Positions 17,243-26,775 of a DNA stretch of 64,000 nt are shown one piece after another. This DNA comes from Streptomyces cacaoi (GTDB lineage Bacteria > Actinomycetota > Actinomycetes > Streptomycetales > Streptomycetaceae). Numbering within the stretch: the stretch's first letter is position 1; the number at the start of each line of letters is the position of its first letter. The notes beneath the pieces were generated by a model. The model was not told the DNA's origin. It worked only from the letters and a program-made list of their open reading frames with translations, and did not search any database. Both the position numbers and the translations under genes were made by a program. The stretch lies in contig NZ_BJMM01000003.1 in the NCBI RefSeq assembly GCF_006539165.1, positions 434,001 to 498,000 on the forward strand. The letters are read 5' to 3'.

Positions 17243-17620
17243 ATGAGCATCCCACCCAGTGCCCGCAGGACCAGGCCGGCCCCCGCGCCGGCCGGCAGGA
17301 GCCCGTCGCCCGCGAGGAGTTCGTCGCCGCGATGGGGAACGCCGCCACCGGCGTGACGGTCGTGACCACCGACGGACCGCACGGCCGCTACGGGCAGACC
17401 GTCAGCGCCATGTGCTCGGTCTCCGCCGATCCGCCCGCGCTGCTCGTCTGCGTCACCGTACGCAGCCCGCTGCCGCGCGGGGCAACGGCGTCCTCGCGGT
17501 GAGCGTGCTCACCGCCGTCCACCGCAACTTCGGCTGGGACGGGCCGCTGGAGAGGGCCGGGGACTCCGCCGGCCTCTCCGACCAGGTGCTGGGCACCCTC
17601 GGGGGAACCGGTGAGCACTC
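17243..17620 (+). pseudogene. Flavin reductase-domain gene, frameshifted and truncated
   Basis: An ATG at 17243 follows a very good ribosome binding site (AGGAGGGGA), but its frame stops after 37 codons. In a second frame, from about 17300, the sequence reads EEFVAAMGNAATGVTVVTT, then TVSAMCSVSADPPALLVCVT, the conserved FMN-binding core of the HpaC-like flavin reductase family. Near 17480 the frame changes again to GNGVLAVSVLTAVH, and then homology ends abruptly about 80 residues short of a normal protein. At least two frame changes plus a 3' deletion show a dead gene. Intact relatives supply reduced flavin to monooxygenases in heterocycle catabolism. Confidence 0.75.
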
Positions 17621-18085
17621 ACGAGCGGATCCGCCGCTTCAACACGGCGCGCGCCTACCCCGAACAGAACCTCAGCAACGACCTCGCACAGGCCGTCGTC
17701 GCCGGGGACCGGCTGTCCGCGCGGCCGGATCGGCCAGGACCTGGACACCGGGGAGAGCGTCGGCGTCGGGGACGTCGCCGCGCAGGCCGAGCAGGCGATG
17801 GCCGACATCGCGATGCTGCTGGACGAGTGCGGCAGCCGGCTGGAGGGGATCGTCAAGACCACCGTCTGTCTGACGGGATTCCGGTACCGGGAGCCGGTCC
17901 ACCGGACAATGGGCCGCCGGCCGGAGGGCGTGCCCTACGTCTCCGCCGGGCTGGTCGTCTCCGCGCTCACCCGGTCCGAGTGGCAGGTGGAGATCGACGC
18001 CACCGCGGTCGTCCCGGCCGACCGCGCCGACGAGGCCCGGGAGCGGCGCGCCGCCCGGGCCGCCGAACGAGGGGAGAACCTGTGA
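17611..18085 (+). pseudogene. RidA (YjgF/YER057c/UK114) family gene with one frameshift
   Basis: The first part (FNTARAYPEQNLSNDLAQAV) and the last part (IGQDLDTGESVGVGDVAAQA, then DIAMLLDECGSRLEGIVKTT) are both clearly RidA family but lie in different frames, joined near 17728. RidA-like proteins hydrolyse reactive enamine/imine intermediates or act in ring-opening pathways. The GTG at 17611 has GGGGGAA upstream. The second segment runs to 18085 and overlaps the DUF1028 start as GTGA, preserving the operon joint. One base insertion or deletion would restore a roughly 155-residue protein, so a sequencing error is possible, but neighbouring genes are also broken. Confidence 0.75.
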
Positions 18086-18780
18086 CCTTCTCACTGGCCG
18101 CGCACTGCCCGCGCACCGGACGCTTCGGCGTGGTGGTGACTTCCTCGTCGCCCGCCGTCGCCGCCCGCTGCGCGTTCGTCCGCGCAGGTACCGGCGCCGC
18201 GTGCTCGCAGAACATCACCGACCCGCGCCTGGGCGGCCGGCTGCTGGACGCCCTGGCCGAAGGACACGACCCGTACGAGGCCATGACCCGGCTGGTACGG
18301 GACGAACCGCACGCGCCCTGGCGGCAGTTGACCGCCGTCGACGCGGAGGGCAGGACCGCCGTGCACTCCGGGGCACACACCCTGGGTACCCACGCCGAGG
18401 CACGCGCCCCGCACGCCGTGGCAGCGGGCAATCTGCTCGCCGACCGCGGAGTGCCGGACGCCATGCTGGCCGCCTTCGCCGCCCGGCCCGCCGCACCGCT
18501 CGGCCGCCGGCTGGTGGAGGCGCTCGCCGCCGGGCAGGCCGCCGGCGGCGAGTCCGGGCCCGTCCACTCGGCGGGGCTGCTGGTCAGCGACGGCCCGGGC
18601 GGGGTGGGCTGGCCGGTCACGGACCTGCGGGTGGACTGGAGCGACGGCGATCCGGTCGCCGAGCTGGGGGCGCTGTGGGAGCGCTGGCAGCCGCAGGAGG
18701 AGGACTATCTGCGGCGCGCCCTCGACCCGGCCGATTCGCCCGGCTACGGCGTACCCGGCGACGAGCGGGGCAGCGCATGA
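18082..18780 (+). CDS. DUF1028 family protein
   Basis: A 232-residue protein of the DUF1028 family, an Ntn-hydrolase-like fold often found beside RidA, amidohydrolase and peptidase genes. The N-terminus (TFSLAAHCPRTGRFGVVVTS) and the following RAGTGAACSQNITDPRLGG are diagnostic. The reaction is not established; amide or peptide hydrolysis is the usual suggestion. The GTG at 18082 overlaps the preceding RidA stop codon, and the gene's stop overlaps the next start (ATGA). It is the only member of this operon that remains fully open, between a frameshifted RidA gene and a doubly frameshifted M20 gene. Confidence 0.85.
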   Translation: MTFSLAAHCPRTGRFGVVVTSSSPAVAARCAFVRAGTGAACSQNITDPRLGGRLLDALAEGHDPYEAMTRLVRDEPHAPWRQLTAVDAEGRTAVHSGAHTLGTHAEARAPHAVAAGNLLADRGVPDAMLAAFAARPAAPLGRRLVEALAAGQAAGGESGPVHSAGLLVSDGPGGVGWPVTDLRVDWSDGDPVAELGALWERWQPQEEDYLRRALDPADSPGYGVPGDERGSA

Positions 18781-20099
18781 CCGGCCGCTCCTGTGGCCTT
18801 CCGGACGCGCCCTCCCGCGCCGGGGCCGCCGGCTCCCCGGGACCACCGGACGCCTCCGGACTCCCGGACACCGCCGGGCCGTCGGGCCCGTCCGGCCCGG
18901 TCGGGCCCGGTGCCGCGCCGGCGGGCGTGCGGGAGGCCGTCGGGCGGCGGTCGCCCGCCGCACCGAGGACCTGCTGGCGCTGAGCCACCGCATCCACGCC
19001 CACCCGATCCACGCCCGCCCGGAGACCGCCTGGCAGGAGGAGAAGGCCGCACGCTGGACGGGCCAGGCACTGGACGCCCTCGGCCACACGCTCGTCCCCG
19101 GCGCCGGCGGGCTGCCCACCGCGTTCACCGCCACCCTCAACACGGGCCCGCTGCACGTGGGCGTGTGCGCCGAGTACGACGCGCTGCCCGGGCTCGGCCA
19201 CGCCTGCGGGCACGACGTGATCGCCGCGAGCGCCGTCGGCGCCGCCGCCGGACCGGCCCCGGTCGCCGACGAACTCGGCCTGCGCGTCACGGTGTTCGGC
19301 ACCCCGGCGGAGGAGGGCGGCGGCGGCAGGATCCATCCGCTGGAGCGCGGCGTCTTCGACGGGGTGCACCTCGCGATGATGTGCCACCCCGGCCCCGTGG
19401 ACGTCGCCGAGGCCGACCCGTTCGCCGTCGCACACTGCGCCGTCGACCACCGGGGCAGGGCCGCGCACGCCGCCGCCCACCCCGAACAGGGCCGGAACGC
19501 CGCCGACGCCTTCACGGTCGCGCAGGTCGCGATCGGGCTGCTGCGCCGGCAACTGCCGTCCGGGGTACGGGTGCACGGTGTGATGACGTCCGGCGGCCAG
19601 GCGCCCAACGCCATCCCCGAGCACACCCGGGGCCGCCGGTACGCTCGGCGAGCCGGCGGAGCTGAAACAGCGGGTGGAGCGCTGTTTCGCGGCGGGCGCG
19701 CACGCCACCGGGCGCGCCCTCACCATCGAGCAGGAGAGCCCGCCCTACGCCGAGTTCCGCAACGAGCACGCTCTGCTGGCGGCCTACCGGCGCAACGCCG
19801 GTGCGCTGGGCCGCACGTTCGCGGAACCCGGGGACCCGGCGGCGCGGATGAACCGGGCCTCCACGGACATGGGCAACGTCTCGCAGACCGTGCCCGCCAC
19901 CCACCCCTGTCCGGGCATCGGCTCGCTGCCCGCCGTCGACCACCAGAAGGAGTTCGCCGCGCACGCCGCCGGCCCGGCGGGGGACCGCGCGGTGCTGGAC
20001 GGCGCGACCGCGCCGGCGCTCACCGCCGCCGACGCCGCGGCCGACAGCGCCCAGCGGGAACGGCTGCTCGCCGGCCGGGACACACCCGCTCGCGGCTGA
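18777..20099 (+). pseudogene. M20 family amidohydrolase/peptidase gene with two frameshifts
   Basis: The ATG at 18777 overlaps the DUF1028 stop. Its frame ends at 18983, but the M20 sequence continues in another frame: DLLALSHRIHAHP, then GVCAEYDALPGLGHACGHDV with the metal-binding Asp and His residues, FGTPAEEGGGG, and HPGPVDVAEADP. Near 19630 it changes frame once more and reads ESPPYAEFRNEHALLAAYRR to the stop at 20099, including NVSQTVPATHPCPGIG. All parts of a roughly 430-residue metal-dependent amidohydrolase are present but spread over three frames. Known relatives hydrolyse N-acyl or carbamoyl amides. Followed 12 bases later by a strong hairpin. Confidence 0.8.
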
Positions 20100-20111
20100 T
20101 GTCCTGGCGCA

Positions 20112-20149
20112 CCGTTCCCCGTCCGCGGCCGGGCGCGGACGGGGAACGG
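20112..20149. terminator. Bidirectional terminator hairpin
   Basis: Perfect 16-base-pair stem (20112-20127 with 20134-20149) and a 6-base loop. It sits between the end of the amidohydrolase pseudogene and the end of the convergent protease gene, so it can serve both. No T-tract follows, as is usual in Streptomyces. Confidence 0.8.
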
Positions 20150-20257
20150 CGGGGCGGCGGCCACACGGACGGCACGGAACCGGCCGGGACACGGCGGCCT
20201 GGAGACGGCCCGGCGCGGTCGTGCGGTGGGTGTGGCCCGCCGGTCGGTGCCGCCGGC

Positions 20258-21013
20258 TCAGACTCCGGCGACGGACTGGATCCAGGAGCGGTACTGCGTC
20301 ACGTTCGTGTAGGCGGTGGTGGTCTGCCGGTCGCTGGTGGAGGCCACACCGACCTGCTTGCCGCCCGCCATCATCGGGCCGCCCGAGTCGCCGCCCGCGG
20401 TGATGCCGTCACCGCGCCGCGCGCAGATCGCCGAGCCGCCGTAGGCGTCCGAACAGCCCCCGGACACCACGACGTTCGCGACCTTCAGCAGCCGCGACTG
20501 GCAGTTGATCTCCGAGCCGCACTGCGAGGTGGCCCCCCAGCCGTACACCTGCACGGTCTGGCCGACGGAGACCGAACCGGGGCTGCCGAGCGGGGAGTAG
20601 GTGGCCTGCACGGACCGGTCGAGGCGCACCAGCGCCAGGTCCGCCGTCGGGTGCGTCTGGACCTGGGTGCCGTTGGCGGTGGTGCCGCCCGTCGTCTGGT
20701 CGAGGCTGCCGATACGGAACGAGAGCTGACCGCCGCTGACGCAGTGCTTGGCGGTGAGGATCCAGGTGGGGGAGATGATCGTCGACGTGCACGTCTGTCT
20801 GCCGCCGGAGAACAGCCGTGCGGCCCACGGGCCGCTGTCGGCGTAACCGCCACCGATGATCCGCTCCTGCCCCCGGCCGGGGGCGGTCTGCACGGAGGCT
20901 GCGGCAGGTCCTTCGTCGGTGGGGGAGCGGTCGGTGGCTCCTGCGGCGGTGCTGAAGGTGAGCGTGGCCATCAGGGCCGCCACTATCGCGGCCGGAATCC
21001 TGGTGAGTCGCAA
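20258..21013 (-). CDS. Secreted trypsin-like serine protease
   Basis: A 251-residue S1 family (chymotrypsin/trypsin clan) protease. A Sec-type signal peptide covers residues 1-26 (RIPAAIVAALMATLTFSTAAGA) and a pro-segment follows up to the activation site RIIGGG at 51-56. The catalytic triad is His90 (TAKHC), Asp125 (TADLAL) and Ser210 (GDSGGP), with paired cysteines around each. The predicted start codon is TTG at 21013, preceded closely by GAGGAA. It acts outside the cell, probably in nutrient scavenging. A symmetrical AT-containing element lies about 100 bases upstream of the start. Confidence 0.9.
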   Translation of the reverse strand: MRLTRIPAAIVAALMATLTFSTAAGATDRSPTDEGPAAASVQTAPGRGQERIIGGGYADSGPWAARLFSGGRQTCTSTIISPTWILTAKHCVSGGQLSFRIGSLDQTTGGTTANGTQVQTHPTADLALVRLDRSVQATYSPLGSPGSVSVGQTVQVYGWGATSQCGSEINCQSRLLKVANVVVSGGCSDAYGGSAICARRGDGITAGGDSGGPMMAGGKQVGVASTSDRQTTTAYTNVTQYRSWIQSVAGV

Positions 21014-21116
21014 GGTTCCTCGCTTCCGGAGACGCGCGGTGCCGCGCGCGTGAAGGACAGGGAACTACCAGAAGTCAGAATTCCGGAAGCGGACCGGTTC
21101 GGCCAATAGCACCTTT

Positions 21117-21136
21117 CCATAACACCGCTGTTATGG
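21117..21136. promoter_or_regulatory. Perfect 8-4-8 palindrome upstream of the protease gene
   Basis: CCATAACA, centre CCGC, TGTTATGG. It is far richer in A/T than its surroundings and lies about 104 bases upstream of the protease start codon, a plausible operator or activator site. The rest of 21014-21334 contains nothing else I can support. Confidence 0.55.
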
Positions 21137-21334
21137 CAGCGGCCGACCGGCCGCGCAGGGCGGGGAGTCGGCGCGGGCCGCAGACGGTCCGGTGCTGTGA
21201 CGGGGAAGGCGCCCCGGGGCTGATGTGCCCACCTGGTACCGCGTGTCCGGTCGGCGGCAGTGGCGCATCCGACCGGACACGGGGAGGCGCGCCGGAGAGC
21301 CGGTCAAGGTCCTCGGGGAGCATCGGAACGGGAA

Positions 21335-21787
21335 TCAGCGGTAGTTGAGCCTCCGCTTGCCGACGTAGATCAGGCCCCTGCAACGGGGAGCGCGGCGACG
21401 CGGTTCTCGTACTCGCGGCGCGCCTTTCGCTGAGCCGGAACCGCATTGGCGCCGTCGAGGGACTGGCAGCGGACGAGGAGCCCGCGGTGGACAGCCGGGG
21501 TAGTGCTGACGCGCAGGATGTAGCCCTGGCCGCGGCGCACCGTCGGGCCGGCGGCGAGCGCGGCCCGCCCGTCGGCGTCCGGCTCGGCGCTGATATCGGG
21601 GAGCCGGAGGAAGTCGGCGGCCCTGTCGGGCATGTCGAGGATGGCCGGCAGCTCGACCGGGGCGTCCTTGGCGTCGGCGGCAGTGTGCTCGGGCATGAGG
21701 TCGGCGACCCGCTGTCGGACCCGGGTCGGGGACCAGCTGCGTGGGCGGATTGCCGTACTGAGCCGGGGCTGTGACGGTGCCGCGCAC
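21335..21787 (-). pseudogene. Frameshifted gene of unknown function
   Basis: The best coding character switches frame twice. The start, RGTVTAPAQYGNPPTQLVPD, and the end, GLIYVGKRRLNYR, lie in one frame that is open from 21787 to 21335. The middle 110 residues of good protein-like sequence (QRVADLMPEHTAADAKDAPV, then ELPAILDMPDRAADFLRLPD) lie in a second frame, which stops at 21370 next to a GGGG run. Two compensating indels would give one protein of about 150 residues. I do not recognise the family. It follows the TetR gene on the same strand with almost no gap. An alternative is a short real gene at 21370-21696. Confidence 0.4.
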
Positions 21788-21793
21788 GAGTGC

Positions 21794-22357
21794 TCAGGTG
21801 CCGTTGGCCCCGAGCCCCGCGACCGTGAGCCGGAAAGCGCGGTCGGCCTGCATCGCCGGGTCGGTGTAGTTCTCGGTGGCCAGGGCGATTCCGACGATCA
21901 CTGTGAGTAGATCGTCGATGGTGAGGTCCGCCCGGACAGTCCGGTCGTCGAGGGCCCTGCGTAGCAGCAAGTCGCCGGCGGCACCGATGGCTGCCGCACA
22001 CGAGTCCTGGGCGGCCTCGTCCTGGAGTGGCTGGTAGGAGAGCACGTCTGCCAGACCGCGTGCCGCGAGTGCGTAGGCGAGCAACTCGCGCAGCCATTCC
22101 ACCAGCGCGGAGCGGCTGTCGTACTCGCCGCTGAGCGTATGGGCGCGATCACACAGGGCATGGATGCGCTGCTTGAAGACGGCTTCGAGCAAGGCTTTGC
22201 GGGTGGGGAAGTGGCGCCGCACGGTGGCTGATCCGACGCCTGCGATGCGGGCGATCCGCTCCAGGGATGCCTGGGCTCCCTGGGCCGCCACCTCGGCCTC
22301 GGCCACGGCGAGGATGTGCGTGTAGTTGCGGCGGGCGTCCGAGCGCTGGCCGGTCAT
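21794..22357 (-). CDS. TetR family transcriptional regulator
   Basis: A 187-residue TetR-type repressor. The N-terminal HTH reads ASLERIARIAGVGSATVRRH followed by FPTRKALLEAVF; the C-terminal helices form the ligand pocket. I chose the ATG at 22357 because the frame upstream of it lies in the promoter and carries no family sequence. It is divergent from an NmrA-like NAD(P)-binding protein gene, and two GC-rich palindromes lie in the 104-base gap. Members of this pair type usually repress the oxidoreductase until a small electrophile or quinone-like compound binds. The ligand here is unknown. Confidence 0.9.
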   Translation of the reverse strand: MTGQRSDARRNYTHILAVAEAEVAAQGAQASLERIARIAGVGSATVRRHFPTRKALLEAVFKQRIHALCDRAHTLSGEYDSRSALVEWLRELLAYALAARGLADVLSYQPLQDEAAQDSCAAAIGAAGDLLLRRALDDRTVRADLTIDDLLTVIVGIALATENYTDPAMQADRAFRLTVAGLGANGT

Positions 22358-22370
22358 GGTCGCTCCAACA

Positions 22371-22430
22371 TTGATAAGTGGCGGGCCCCGCCATATCGTA
22401 GCGAACACGAAACGGCGGGCCCCGCCGTTT
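22371..22430 (+). promoter_or_regulatory. Promoter with two palindromic TetR operators
   Basis: TTGATA at 22371-22376 and TATCGT at 22394-22399 make a -35/-10 pair with a 17-base spacer. The spacer contains a perfect 7-1-7 palindrome (TGGCGGG-C-CCCGCCA, 22379-22393). A second palindrome with 10-base arms (AAACGGCGGG / CCCGCCGTTT, 22410-22430) starts about where transcription would begin. Both share the core GGCGGG-C-CCCGCC, and their centres are 34 bases apart. Occupancy would block polymerase directly. Confidence 0.7.
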
Positions 22431-22461
22431 GTGGGTGCGTGGCTACTGAGGAGATGTACAC

Positions 22462-23385
22462 ATGACCACTGCCGCAACACCGGTTCTCGTCGCCGGTGCC
22501 ACTGGCCGCCAAGGCGGCGCCACCGCCCGCGCCCTGCTCGCGCAGGGAACACCGGTACGCGCCCTGGTACGCGACCCGAGCACGCCGCGTGCACGGGCTC
22601 TCGAAGAACTCGGCGCCAGCCTGTTCGTGGGCGATCTCACCGCACCCGGGACACTGGAGGCGGCCATGGACGGCGTGCGGGCCGTCTTCTCCGTGCAGAT
22701 GCCCGCATACACCGAGCAGGGGTTCGACTTCGCCGGCGAGGTCAGCCAGGCGGACAACCTCATGACGACTGCACGGGCCGCCGGTGTGGAGCAGTTCGTC
22801 CAGTCCTCCACCAGCGGCGTGGGACAGCACGTCGAGGCTCCGGGCTGGGCCGAAGGGCGGTGGGCGGTGATGGAAGCCCCGCTTGGCACGAAGGCTGCGA
22901 TCCAGGACCGGCTGCGCGAACTCGACTTTCCTTATTGGACGTTGCTCAAGCCGTCGTTCTTCATGGAGAACTTCGAGCCGTCCATGCGGTTCTACTTCCC
23001 CCGCGGCGTCGAAGGGGGTCTGGTCACCGTCGTCAAACCGAGCACGCACCTGGCACTCGTAGCAGCCAAAGACGTGGGCCGAGCCGCGGTGGCTGCCCTG
23101 TCCGCCCCCGCCGAGTTCCACCGAGTGGAACTGGAGCTCGCCAGCGATTACCTGACCATGACCGAAATCGCCGAGATCCTCTCCCGCGCCCTGGGCGTCC
23201 CACTGACGGCCCCGGACATGACCGAGGCACAGGCGCGCGCCGCCGGCATGGGAGACATGGGTGCCACGCACGAGTTCATGGATGTGGTCGGACAACCGGC
23301 CCGGCCACAGTTCGCTCGCGCGCTGGGCATCGACCTGACCAGCTTCGAAGAGTGGGCGCACGAACACCTGCGGACCTCCGCCTGA
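22462..23385 (+). CDS. NmrA-like NAD(P)-binding oxidoreductase/regulator
   Basis: A 307-residue atypical short-chain dehydrogenase of the NmrA/HSCARG group. The dinucleotide-binding motif GATGRQGG is at residues 12-19, VRALVRDPS follows, and the catalytic Tyr/Lys pair of classical SDRs is absent, as expected for NmrA-like proteins. Such proteins bind NADPH and act as redox sensors or as reductases for quinones and isoflavonoids. GAGGAG lies 8 bases before the ATG at 22462. It is controlled by the divergent TetR gene through twin palindromes. The protein is complete and its length is normal. Confidence 0.87.
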   Translation: MTTAATPVLVAGATGRQGGATARALLAQGTPVRALVRDPSTPRARALEELGASLFVGDLTAPGTLEAAMDGVRAVFSVQMPAYTEQGFDFAGEVSQADNLMTTARAAGVEQFVQSSTSGVGQHVEAPGWAEGRWAVMEAPLGTKAAIQDRLRELDFPYWTLLKPSFFMENFEPSMRFYFPRGVEGGLVTVVKPSTHLALVAAKDVGRAAVAALSAPAEFHRVELELASDYLTMTEIAEILSRALGVPLTAPDMTEAQARAAGMGDMGATHEFMDVVGQPARPQFARALGIDLTSFEEWAHEHLRTSA

Positions 23386-23756
23386 GCAGAGAGGTATGAC
23401 GTCGGCCTGTCGCCTCGCACCTGGCACCGGTGCGGGGCTCGGGAACCGCTGTCGGTCCGGAGGGCGACGAGTTCCCGGGCCCGCAGGCCGAGCCCGAGAA
23501 CGTACGGTGAGTTCGCCTCCTTCGATCCGAAGTCTGCTGGCGGGTTGTCCGGCACCTGGCTCGCCGCTCGTCAGCGGCACCCGAAGGTCGTCAAGCGCAC
23601 CGGCATCGAGCCGCGTGCTCCCCGGGAACGGCGAGCAACCGCCGCGAAGCGGCTGACCAAGACAAAGGCGCGAGACGCTGATCAGCGCTCCGGTCGGCTA
23701 CGGCAGCGCTCTGGAGGAGGCCGACCGGCCCGACATGCAAGGCAGTCGGGCGCGTC
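23386..23756. other. Intergenic region, about 370 bases
   Basis: I find no gene with convincing coding character, no clear hairpin after the NmrA-like gene and no obvious mobile-element end. Short open frames on both strands are basic and low in complexity. The region may hold gene remnants but nothing can be named. Confidence 0.4.
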
Positions 23757-24578
23757 CTAACGCCCCTGCCAGCGCGGCGCCCGCTTCTCGGCGAAGGCGC
23801 GTGGGCCCTCCTGTGCGTCGGCGGAGTCGAGCATGGCGCGGTAGCGCGGCAGGGCGCCGCCGCGCATGCGTGCGTAGCCGTCGGCGACGCCGAGCGGCTC
23901 GGTCGCGCGCAGCACCTCCTGCACCGCGGCGACGGCCAGCGGCGCCCCCTCGGCGATGCGCCGGCCCAGCGCCAGGGCGCTCTCGACGGCGCTGCCCGGC
24001 CCGGTCGTGACCTCGTTGACGAGTCCCCAGCGCGCGGCCTCACCGGCGCTCATCCGCCGCCCGGTGAGCAGCAGTTCACTGGCGACGGCGCGGGGCAGCC
24101 GCTTGGGGAGGCGCAGCACACCGCCCGAGTCGGGGATCATGCCGATGCCGACCTCCGGCAGCGCGAACTCGGCGTGCTCCTCGGCGACGATCAGATCGGC
24201 CGCGAGGGCCAGTTCGAAGCCGCCGCCCACGGCGAGCCCGTTCACCGCGGCGATCACCGGCTTGTCCAGGTCGAACAGTTCCGTGAGTCCGGCGAATCCG
24301 CCGGGCCCGTGGTCGGCCTCGATGCCCTCGCCGCCGGCGGCCGCGGCCTTCAGATCCCAGCCGGCCGAGAAGAACCGCTCGCCCGCACCGGTGAGCACGG
24401 CGGCACGCAGCCCGTCCTCTCGGCGCAGCCGGTCGAAGGCCGCGTACAGCGCGCGGCTGGTGGCCACGTCGATCGCGTTCGCCTTGGGCCGGTCCAGCGT
24501 GATCAGCAGGATGCCGTCCCGGTCCTCCAGCCGGACCGCCTCCGACCGGGCTCCGTACTCCTCGGCCGCCTCACCCAT
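23757..24578 (-). CDS. Enoyl-CoA hydratase/isomerase family protein
   Basis: A 273-residue crotonase-fold enzyme. The oxyanion-hole segments are present: [14 protein letters not shown] and [17 protein letters not shown], with [14 protein letters not shown] carrying the acid/base glutamate region. The SAGWDLK sequence and the FAGLTELF region recall carnitinyl-CoA dehydratase (CaiD) more than the standard beta-oxidation hydratase. It is the last gene of a four-gene acyl-CoA operon and overlaps the preceding ligase by 8 bases. It would hydrate or dehydrate an enoyl-CoA made by the dehydrogenase of the same operon. Substrate not determined. Confidence 0.85.
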   Translation of the reverse strand: MGEAAEEYGARSEAVRLEDRDGILLITLDRPKANAIDVATSRALYAAFDRLRREDGLRAAVLTGAGERFFSAGWDLKAAAAGGEGIEADHGPGGFAGLTELFDLDKPVIAAVNGLAVGGGFELALAADLIVAEEHAEFALPEVGIGMIPDSGGVLRLPKRLPRAVASELLLTGRRMSAGEAARWGLVNEVTTGPGSAVESALALGRRIAEGAPLAVAAVQEVLRATEPLGVADGYARMRGGALPRYRAMLDSADAQEGPRAFAEKRAPRWQGR

Positions 24579-26775
24579 GTGTCACCTCTTCGTTTTCGTC
24601 TGTGTGTTCGTGCCCCGCGTACCGGACGACCGCGTCGACGGCCACCGCACCGTGCCCCTCGGGCAGCACCAGCAGCGGGTTCACCTCGACCTCGGTCACG
24701 TCCTCGCGCTGGGCGTACGCGGCCACCGCTGACACGGCCTCGACGGCCGCGGCGACATCGCCCGCCGGGCCCGCCCGGAAGCCCCGCAGCACCGGCCAGG
24801 CCCGCAGCGAGCCGAGCGTCTCCTCGATCTCGGCCCGGGACGCGGGCAGCAGCAACGTCGCCGTGTCCCGCACCAGTTCGACCAGCACACCGCCGGAGCC
24901 GAGCGTGAGGGCCCGGCCGAACCGGGGATCGTGCCGTACGCCGACGACCAGTTCGGCCACCGCGCCGGGCACCATCCGCTCGATCAGGAAGCGGTCGGCG
25001 AGCGGTGCCATGGCCGCGACGGCCTCGCGCACCGCGCCCTCGTCCGCGAGTCCGGTCCGCACCCCGCCCACCTCGCTCTTGTGCGCGAGCCCGGGGGAGA
25101 GCGCCTTGACGACGACGGGGAAACCCAGCGTGGCGGCGAGGGCGGCTGCCTCGTCGGCCGCCCCGTCGCCGCCCTGCCCGGTGGCGGCGCCGCGCGGGGT
25201 GGGCACCCCGTGCGCCGACAGCGCCTGTTTGGCCTCGTACTCGTCCAACGCGCCGCCCGGGCCGCCCCGTCGGGCCGGAGCCGGGCCTTCCGGAGCCGGC
25301 CCCGAGGGGCCGGGCGGGAGGGTGCCGGTGCCGGCGTGCCGCCTCCGGGCCGCGCCGATCGACGCCGCGGCGGCGAGGGCGCGTACGCAGTCGGCCATGC
25401 CGTGCATGGGCGCGATGCCCTCGGCCAGCAGCCGGCTGCCCGTCTCCTCCGGCAGCCCCTCGGGCAGCGAGCTGACCACGCACGCCGGTGCGCCGCTCGC
25501 GCGGGCCGCCGCCGTGTACGCCTCCAGCGTCGTCGTCCACAGCTCGGGTGCGCAGCGGTCGGCGCGGGGCACGTCGAGCAGCAGCAGGTTCATGTCGAAC
25601 CCCGCACCGAGCAGCGCGGTGAAGCAGTCCCGCTGTGCCTCGGCGTCGCCCCAGATGTAGGTGTGGTAGTCGAGCGGGTTGGCCACGTGCACCCGCTCGC
25701 CCAGCACCCGCCGCAGCCGCGCGGCCACCTCGGCGGGCAGCTCGGGCAGTTCGGCGCCGTGCCGCTGGGCGACGTCGGCGATCAGTGCGGCCTCGCCGCC
25801 GGAGCAGCTGGCCGAGGTGATCCGGGTGCCGTCCTGCGGCCCGTGCACATGCAGGAGTTTGAGCGTCTCCAGGAACGTGCCGACCTCGTGCACCCGGGCG
25901 ATGCCGAGCCGCCGGAACAGCGCGTCGCACAGCACGTCGGACCCGGCGAGGGAGCTGGTGTGGCTGAGGTTGGCCCGCGCCCCCAGCTCGGAGCTGCCGG
26001 TCTTGAGTGCCACCACGGGCACCCCGGCGGCCAGCGCCTTCAGCGCGGCACGCGAGAAGGCCGGCACGTCGTCGATCCCCTCCAGGTGCAGCCCGATCGC
26101 CGTCACCCGCGGGTCGTCGAGCAGCCCCTCCATGAGCTGCGGTACGCCCGTCACCGCGCCGTTCCCCGCGGTGATCACATAGCCGAGCGGGACGGAACGG
26201 CGCTGCATCGTCATGTTCTGGGCGATGTTCCCGCTCTGCGTGATGACGGCCACGCCCCGCGCCACCCGGGTGCCGCCGTGCTGATCGGCCCACAGTGCGC
26301 TGCCGTCCAGGTAGTTGAGCACCCCGATGCAGTTCGGCCCGACGACCGGCATGGCACCGGCCGCCTCCCGCAGCCGCTCCTGGAGGCGGGCGCCGTCCGC
26401 GCCGTCCTCCGCGAACCCGGCCGCGTAGCACACCGCGCCGCCGGCGCCGTGCGCGGACAGCTCGGCGAGCACCGGGATCGACGCCTCCCTCGGCACCGCG
26501 ACGAGCGCGGCGTCCGGCGCCTGCGGCAGTTCGCCGACGCTGCGCCGGCAGGGGAGCCCCTCGATGCTGTCGCGGTGCGGGTGCACGGGCCACACCTCGC
26601 CGGTGAAGCCGATGGCGCGGCACTGCCGGATCGCCTCGGCCGCGCTCTCCCCGCCGAACACTGCGATGTGCCGGGGCCGCAGCAGCCGTCGCAGCCCGTC
26701 CCCGTGGCCCCGGCGTCCGGTGTGCGCTGCCGCGCCGCCCGGTGTGCGCCGGCCGCGGTCGCTGCCCGCACCCAT
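24571..26775 (-). CDS. Acyl-CoA synthetase (NDP-forming), acetate-CoA ligase family
   Basis: A 734-residue fused enzyme with the two halves of NDP-forming acyl-CoA synthetases: a CoA-binding Rossmann domain at about 30-160 ([16 protein letters not shown], then [10 protein letters not shown]), a ligase-CoA domain at about 170-480 ([16 protein letters not shown]), and an ATP-grasp domain from about 500 on ([20 protein letters not shown]). It activates a carboxylate to its CoA thioester using ATP, giving ADP and phosphate. Start ATG overlaps the upstream dehydrogenase stop by one base (TGATG), and its end overlaps the crotonase gene. In this operon it likely activates the imported acid. Confidence 0.85.
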   Translation of the reverse strand: MGAGSDRGRRTPGGAAAHTGRRGHGDGLRRLLRPRHIAVFGGESAAEAIRQCRAIGFTGEVWPVHPHRDSIEGLPCRRSVGELPQAPDAALVAVPREASIPVLAELSAHGAGGAVCYAAGFAEDGADGARLQERLREAAGAMPVVGPNCIGVLNYLDGSALWADQHGGTRVARGVAVITQSGNIAQNMTMQRRSVPLGYVITAGNGAVTGVPQLMEGLLDDPRVTAIGLHLEGIDDVPAFSRAALKALAAGVPVVALKTGSSELGARANLSHTSSLAGSDVLCDALFRRLGIARVHEVGTFLETLKLLHVHGPQDGTRITSASCSGGEAALIADVAQRHGAELPELPAEVAARLRRVLGERVHVANPLDYHTYIWGDAEAQRDCFTALLGAGFDMNLLLLDVPRADRCAPELWTTTLEAYTAAARASGAPACVVSSLPEGLPEETGSRLLAEGIAPMHGMADCVRALAAAASIGAARRRHAGTGTLPPGPSGPAPEGPAPARRGGPGGALDEYEAKQALSAHGVPTPRGAATGQGGDGAADEAAALAATLGFPVVVKALSPGLAHKSEVGGVRTGLADEGAVREAVAAMAPLADRFLIERMVPGAVAELVVGVRHDPRFGRALTLGSGGVLVELVRDTATLLLPASRAEIEETLGSLRAWPVLRGFRAGPAGDVAAAVEAVSAVAAYAQREDVTEVEVNPLLVLPEGHGAVAVDAVVRYAGHEHTDENEEVTHG

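Noticed and set aside
23386..23756. Possible transposase or regulator remnants after the NmrA-like gene
   Set aside because: Short basic frames on both strands, without recognisable motifs or terminal inverted repeats.
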